A stretch of DNA of 6,173 nucleotides. Source: Caulobacteraceae bacterium UBA6225. GTDB lineage: Bacteria; Pseudomonadota; Alphaproteobacteria; Caulobacterales; Caulobacteraceae. Positions 4,676-6,173 of this stretch are shown piece by piece. Within the stretch, counting starts at the first letter, position 1; the number at the start of each line of letters is the position of its first letter. Both the position numbers and the translations under genes were made by a program. The stretch covers positions 1-6,173 of the forward strand of contig DJWR01000101.1 of NCBI GenBank assembly GCA_002441055.1, read 5' to 3'. Below the pieces are notes generated by a model, which was not told the origin of the DNA, did no database searches, and saw only the letters and a program-made list of their open reading frames with translations.

Positions 4676-6097
4676 ATGCCGATCTCGCCCGCCTATCAGC
4701 CCGATCCGCAGTTCGTGACCCTGGGGGCAGACTTCTTCGATCCTGTCGCGCCGGCGGACTTTCCCCAGACGATCGTGCGCTATCGCAATGACCGGGCCGC
4801 CGCGACCGTGGGGCTGGGCGAGCTCAGCGACAGCGAGTGGATCACCCATTTTGGCCGGTTTGCGCCCTTGCCGGACAATATCGATCCGCCGGTGGCCATG
4901 CGCTATCACGGCCACCAGTTCCGCAACTACAACCCCGAGATCGGCGACGGCCGCGGCTTCTTGTTCGCCCAAATGCGGGAGGCCAGGACTGGGCGGCTGC
5001 TGGACCTCGGCACCAAGGGGTCTGGCCAGACCCCCTGGTCACGGTTCGGCGACGGCCGGCTGACGCTGAAGGGCGGGGTTCGGGAGGTGCTGGCCACCGC
5101 CATGCTGGAAGCCCTGGGCGTACCGACCTCGCGGTCCTTCTCACTGGTTGAGACGGGCGAGGCCCTGGAGCGCAATGACGAGCCGAGCCCCACCCGCGGG
5201 GCTGCGCTGACAAGGCTCTCGCACAGCCACGTCCGGTTCGGGACCTTCCAGCGCCACGCCTTCGAGGAGAGCCCTGAGCGTATCGGCGCCCTCATCGACC
5301 ATGTGATCGCCCACTACTATCCAGAGATCGAGGGGGCGGAGGATCGCCCAGCCGCCCTGCTGGCGGCGGTGAGCGCGAAGATGGCGCGGCTGGCGGCGTC
5401 CTGGATGGCGGCGGGCTTCGTCCACGGGGTGCTTAACACCGACAATATGAACATCACCGGCGAGAGCTTCGACTACGGCCCCTACCGCTTCCTGCCGCGC
5501 AACGATCCAAACTTCGTCGCCGCCTATTTCGATCACAGCGGGCTCTACAGCTTTGGCCGCCAGGCCGAGGCTGTGTTCTGGAACCTGCGGCAGCTGGGCG
5601 GCTGCTTCTCCCTCGTCAGTCCGCCCGAACCCCTGGTCGAGGCGCTGAACGGGTTTGCGGGCCTCTACCGAAGCGAGCTGGCCGGCGCCATGCGCCGGCG
5701 GCTGGGGGTGCGCAGCCAGGGGACGGAGGCCGATTCCAGCCTCGCCCAGGCGGCGTTCCAGGCCCTGGCGGCGGGCGGCGAGCCCCTGCGCTGGGAGCCC
5801 TTCTTCTTCGACTGGTTCGGCGGTGATGAGGCCCGCGCCCTAGCGGGCGTCCGGGGGGAAATCTACCGTCGAGAGGCCTTTGAGGATTTCCGGGCGCAAC
5901 TGGCCACCTTCGAGCCGGTTAGGCCTGATGCGCTCTCACACACCTATTTCGCCGCGCCTGACCCTCAGGAGCTGATCTATGAGGAGATCGAGGCCATCTG
6001 GGCGCGGATCGATCAGGCCGATGACTGGAGCGCTTTCGAGGCCAAGCTCGCCGCGCTGGAAGCCGCCCGCCAGGCCTATGGCCTGAGCGAAGTTTAG
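4676..6097 (+). CDS. selO: Protein adenylyltransferase SelO (YdiU/UPF0061 family)
   Basis: Pseudokinase-fold enzyme that binds ATP in a flipped orientation and transfers AMP to Ser/Thr/Tyr of protein targets; in E. coli it is linked to oxidative-stress responses through protein targets such as glutaredoxin. 473 residues, near the 478 of E. coli YdiU. Seen: RYHGHQF near 76-82, GTKGSGQTPWSR with Lys114 and Arg123, LKGGVREVL, RLSHSHVRFGTFQ, then HGVLNTDNM with Asp256 and Asn257, and FDYGPY with Asp266. These match the catalytic Asp252 and Mg ligands Asn253 and Asp262 of the Pseudomonas SelO structure. The only cysteine is Cys310: there is no C-terminal Cys or Sec, and the position equivalent to E. 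coli Cys272 is Ala. AGGGAG at 4661-4666 is nine bases before the ATG. It follows bioD by 29 bases on the same strand, so it is probably the last gene of a bioF-bioD-selO unit. Confidence 0.95.
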   Translation: MPISPAYQPDPQFVTLGADFFDPVAPADFPQTIVRYRNDRAAATVGLGELSDSEWITHFGRFAPLPDNIDPPVAMRYHGHQFRNYNPEIGDGRGFLFAQMREARTGRLLDLGTKGSGQTPWSRFGDGRLTLKGGVREVLATAMLEALGVPTSRSFSLVETGEALERNDEPSPTRGAALTRLSHSHVRFGTFQRHAFEESPERIGALIDHVIAHYYPEIEGAEDRPAALLAAVSAKMARLAASWMAAGFVHGVLNTDNMNITGESFDYGPYRFLPRNDPNFVAAYFDHSGLYSFGRQAEAVFWNLRQLGGCFSLVSPPEPLVEALNGFAGLYRSELAGAMRRRLGVRSQGTEADSSLAQAAFQALAAGGEPLRWEPFFFDWFGGDEARALAGVRGEIYRREAFEDFRAQLATFEPVRPDALSHTYFAAPDPQELIYEEIEAIWARIDQADDWSAFEAKLAALEAARQAYGLSEV

Positions 6098-6173
6098 AGG
6101 GGCCTGGGCGCGCTGGCCGCCGGAACCCGGGGCGGTCTGGCGCTCCATTGGGCCAGCGCCACCCCGGCCAGGG
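6094..6173 (-). CDS. 3' end of a convergent gene (partial, unidentified)
   Basis: One minus-strand frame is open from the window edge for 25 residues and stops at TAA (6096-6094). It starts LAGVALAQW and ends RVPAASAPRPL. About 22 of 25 codons end in G or C, the pattern of real genes here, and no other minus frame shows this as well. If real, its stop overlaps the last bases of selO (TAG 6095-6097), so the two genes converge with overlapping stop codons. The hydrophobic stretch might be the end of a membrane segment. The fragment is too short to identify. Confidence 0.35.
   Translation of the reverse strand, partial: LAGVALAQWSARPPRVPAASAPRPL
6127..6167. terminator. Imperfect hairpin beyond selO, possible 3'-end structure
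   Basis: CCGGGG (6127-6132) pairs with CCCCGG (6162-6167) and TGGCGCT (6138-6144) with AGCGCCA (6155-6161), 13 pairs with a five-base bulge on the left arm and a 10-base loop. CTGGCC (6113-6118) and GGCCAG (6166-6171) offer a competing pairing. It lies 30 bases after the selO stop, with no T-run. It may form the 3' end of the bioF-bioD-selO transcript, but it may equally be coding sequence of the convergent gene. Confidence 0.3.

Noticed and set aside
5681..5699. 8-pair inverted repeat with a 3-base centre inside selO
   Set aside because: It lies mid-gene and is built only of GCCGGCGC, a common combination at this base composition. A 3-base centre and no context make it likely chance.

Overview
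The window is GC-rich (roughly two thirds G+C by eye), with strong G/C preference at third codon positions, tightly packed genes and short spacers. Gene content and protein style suggest an alphaproteobacterium, plausibly of the Caulobacter/Phenylobacterium type. That placement is inference from sequence style, not a search. No tRNA, rRNA, CRISPR array, insertion sequence or phage gene was seen, and no gene-free stretch exceeds about 110 bases.

Layout: positions 1-26 hold the last codons of an upstream gene, closed by a textbook intrinsic terminator (48-76). A plus-strand HSL-type (family IV) alpha/beta hydrolase follows (137-1072). It converges, with an 8-base gap, on a minus-strand unit transcribed bioA (2767-1499) then a single-domain globin (1488-1081). 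A 14-pair hairpin (1082-1113) sits on the globin stop codon at this junction. Ten bases separate the bioA stop from the globin start, and the globin ribosome binding site lies in the loop of a small hairpin that also contains the bioA stop codon.

A 64-base divergent spacer (2768-2831) separates bioA from a plus-strand unit, bioF (2832-3986), bioD (3987-4646, stop and start directly abutting) and selO (4676-6097). BioF, BioA and BioD are three consecutive late steps of biotin synthesis: pimeloyl thioester to KAPA, KAPA to DAPA, DAPA to dethiobiotin. The last enzyme, biotin synthase BioB, and the pimelate-forming genes are not here. At the right edge a second convergent gene appears to end inside the selO stop codon, with an imperfect hairpin beyond it.

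No wholly new system is evident; the core is a standard biotin locus. The parts worth a second look are its passengers and junctions: a haem globin apparently translationally coupled to bioA, a SelO protein pseudokinase-fold AMPylase in the bioFD unit that lacks both cysteines of the E. coli redox switch, a GTG-started bioF without a Shine-Dalgarno but with a hairpin abutting its start, and structured convergent gene ends.
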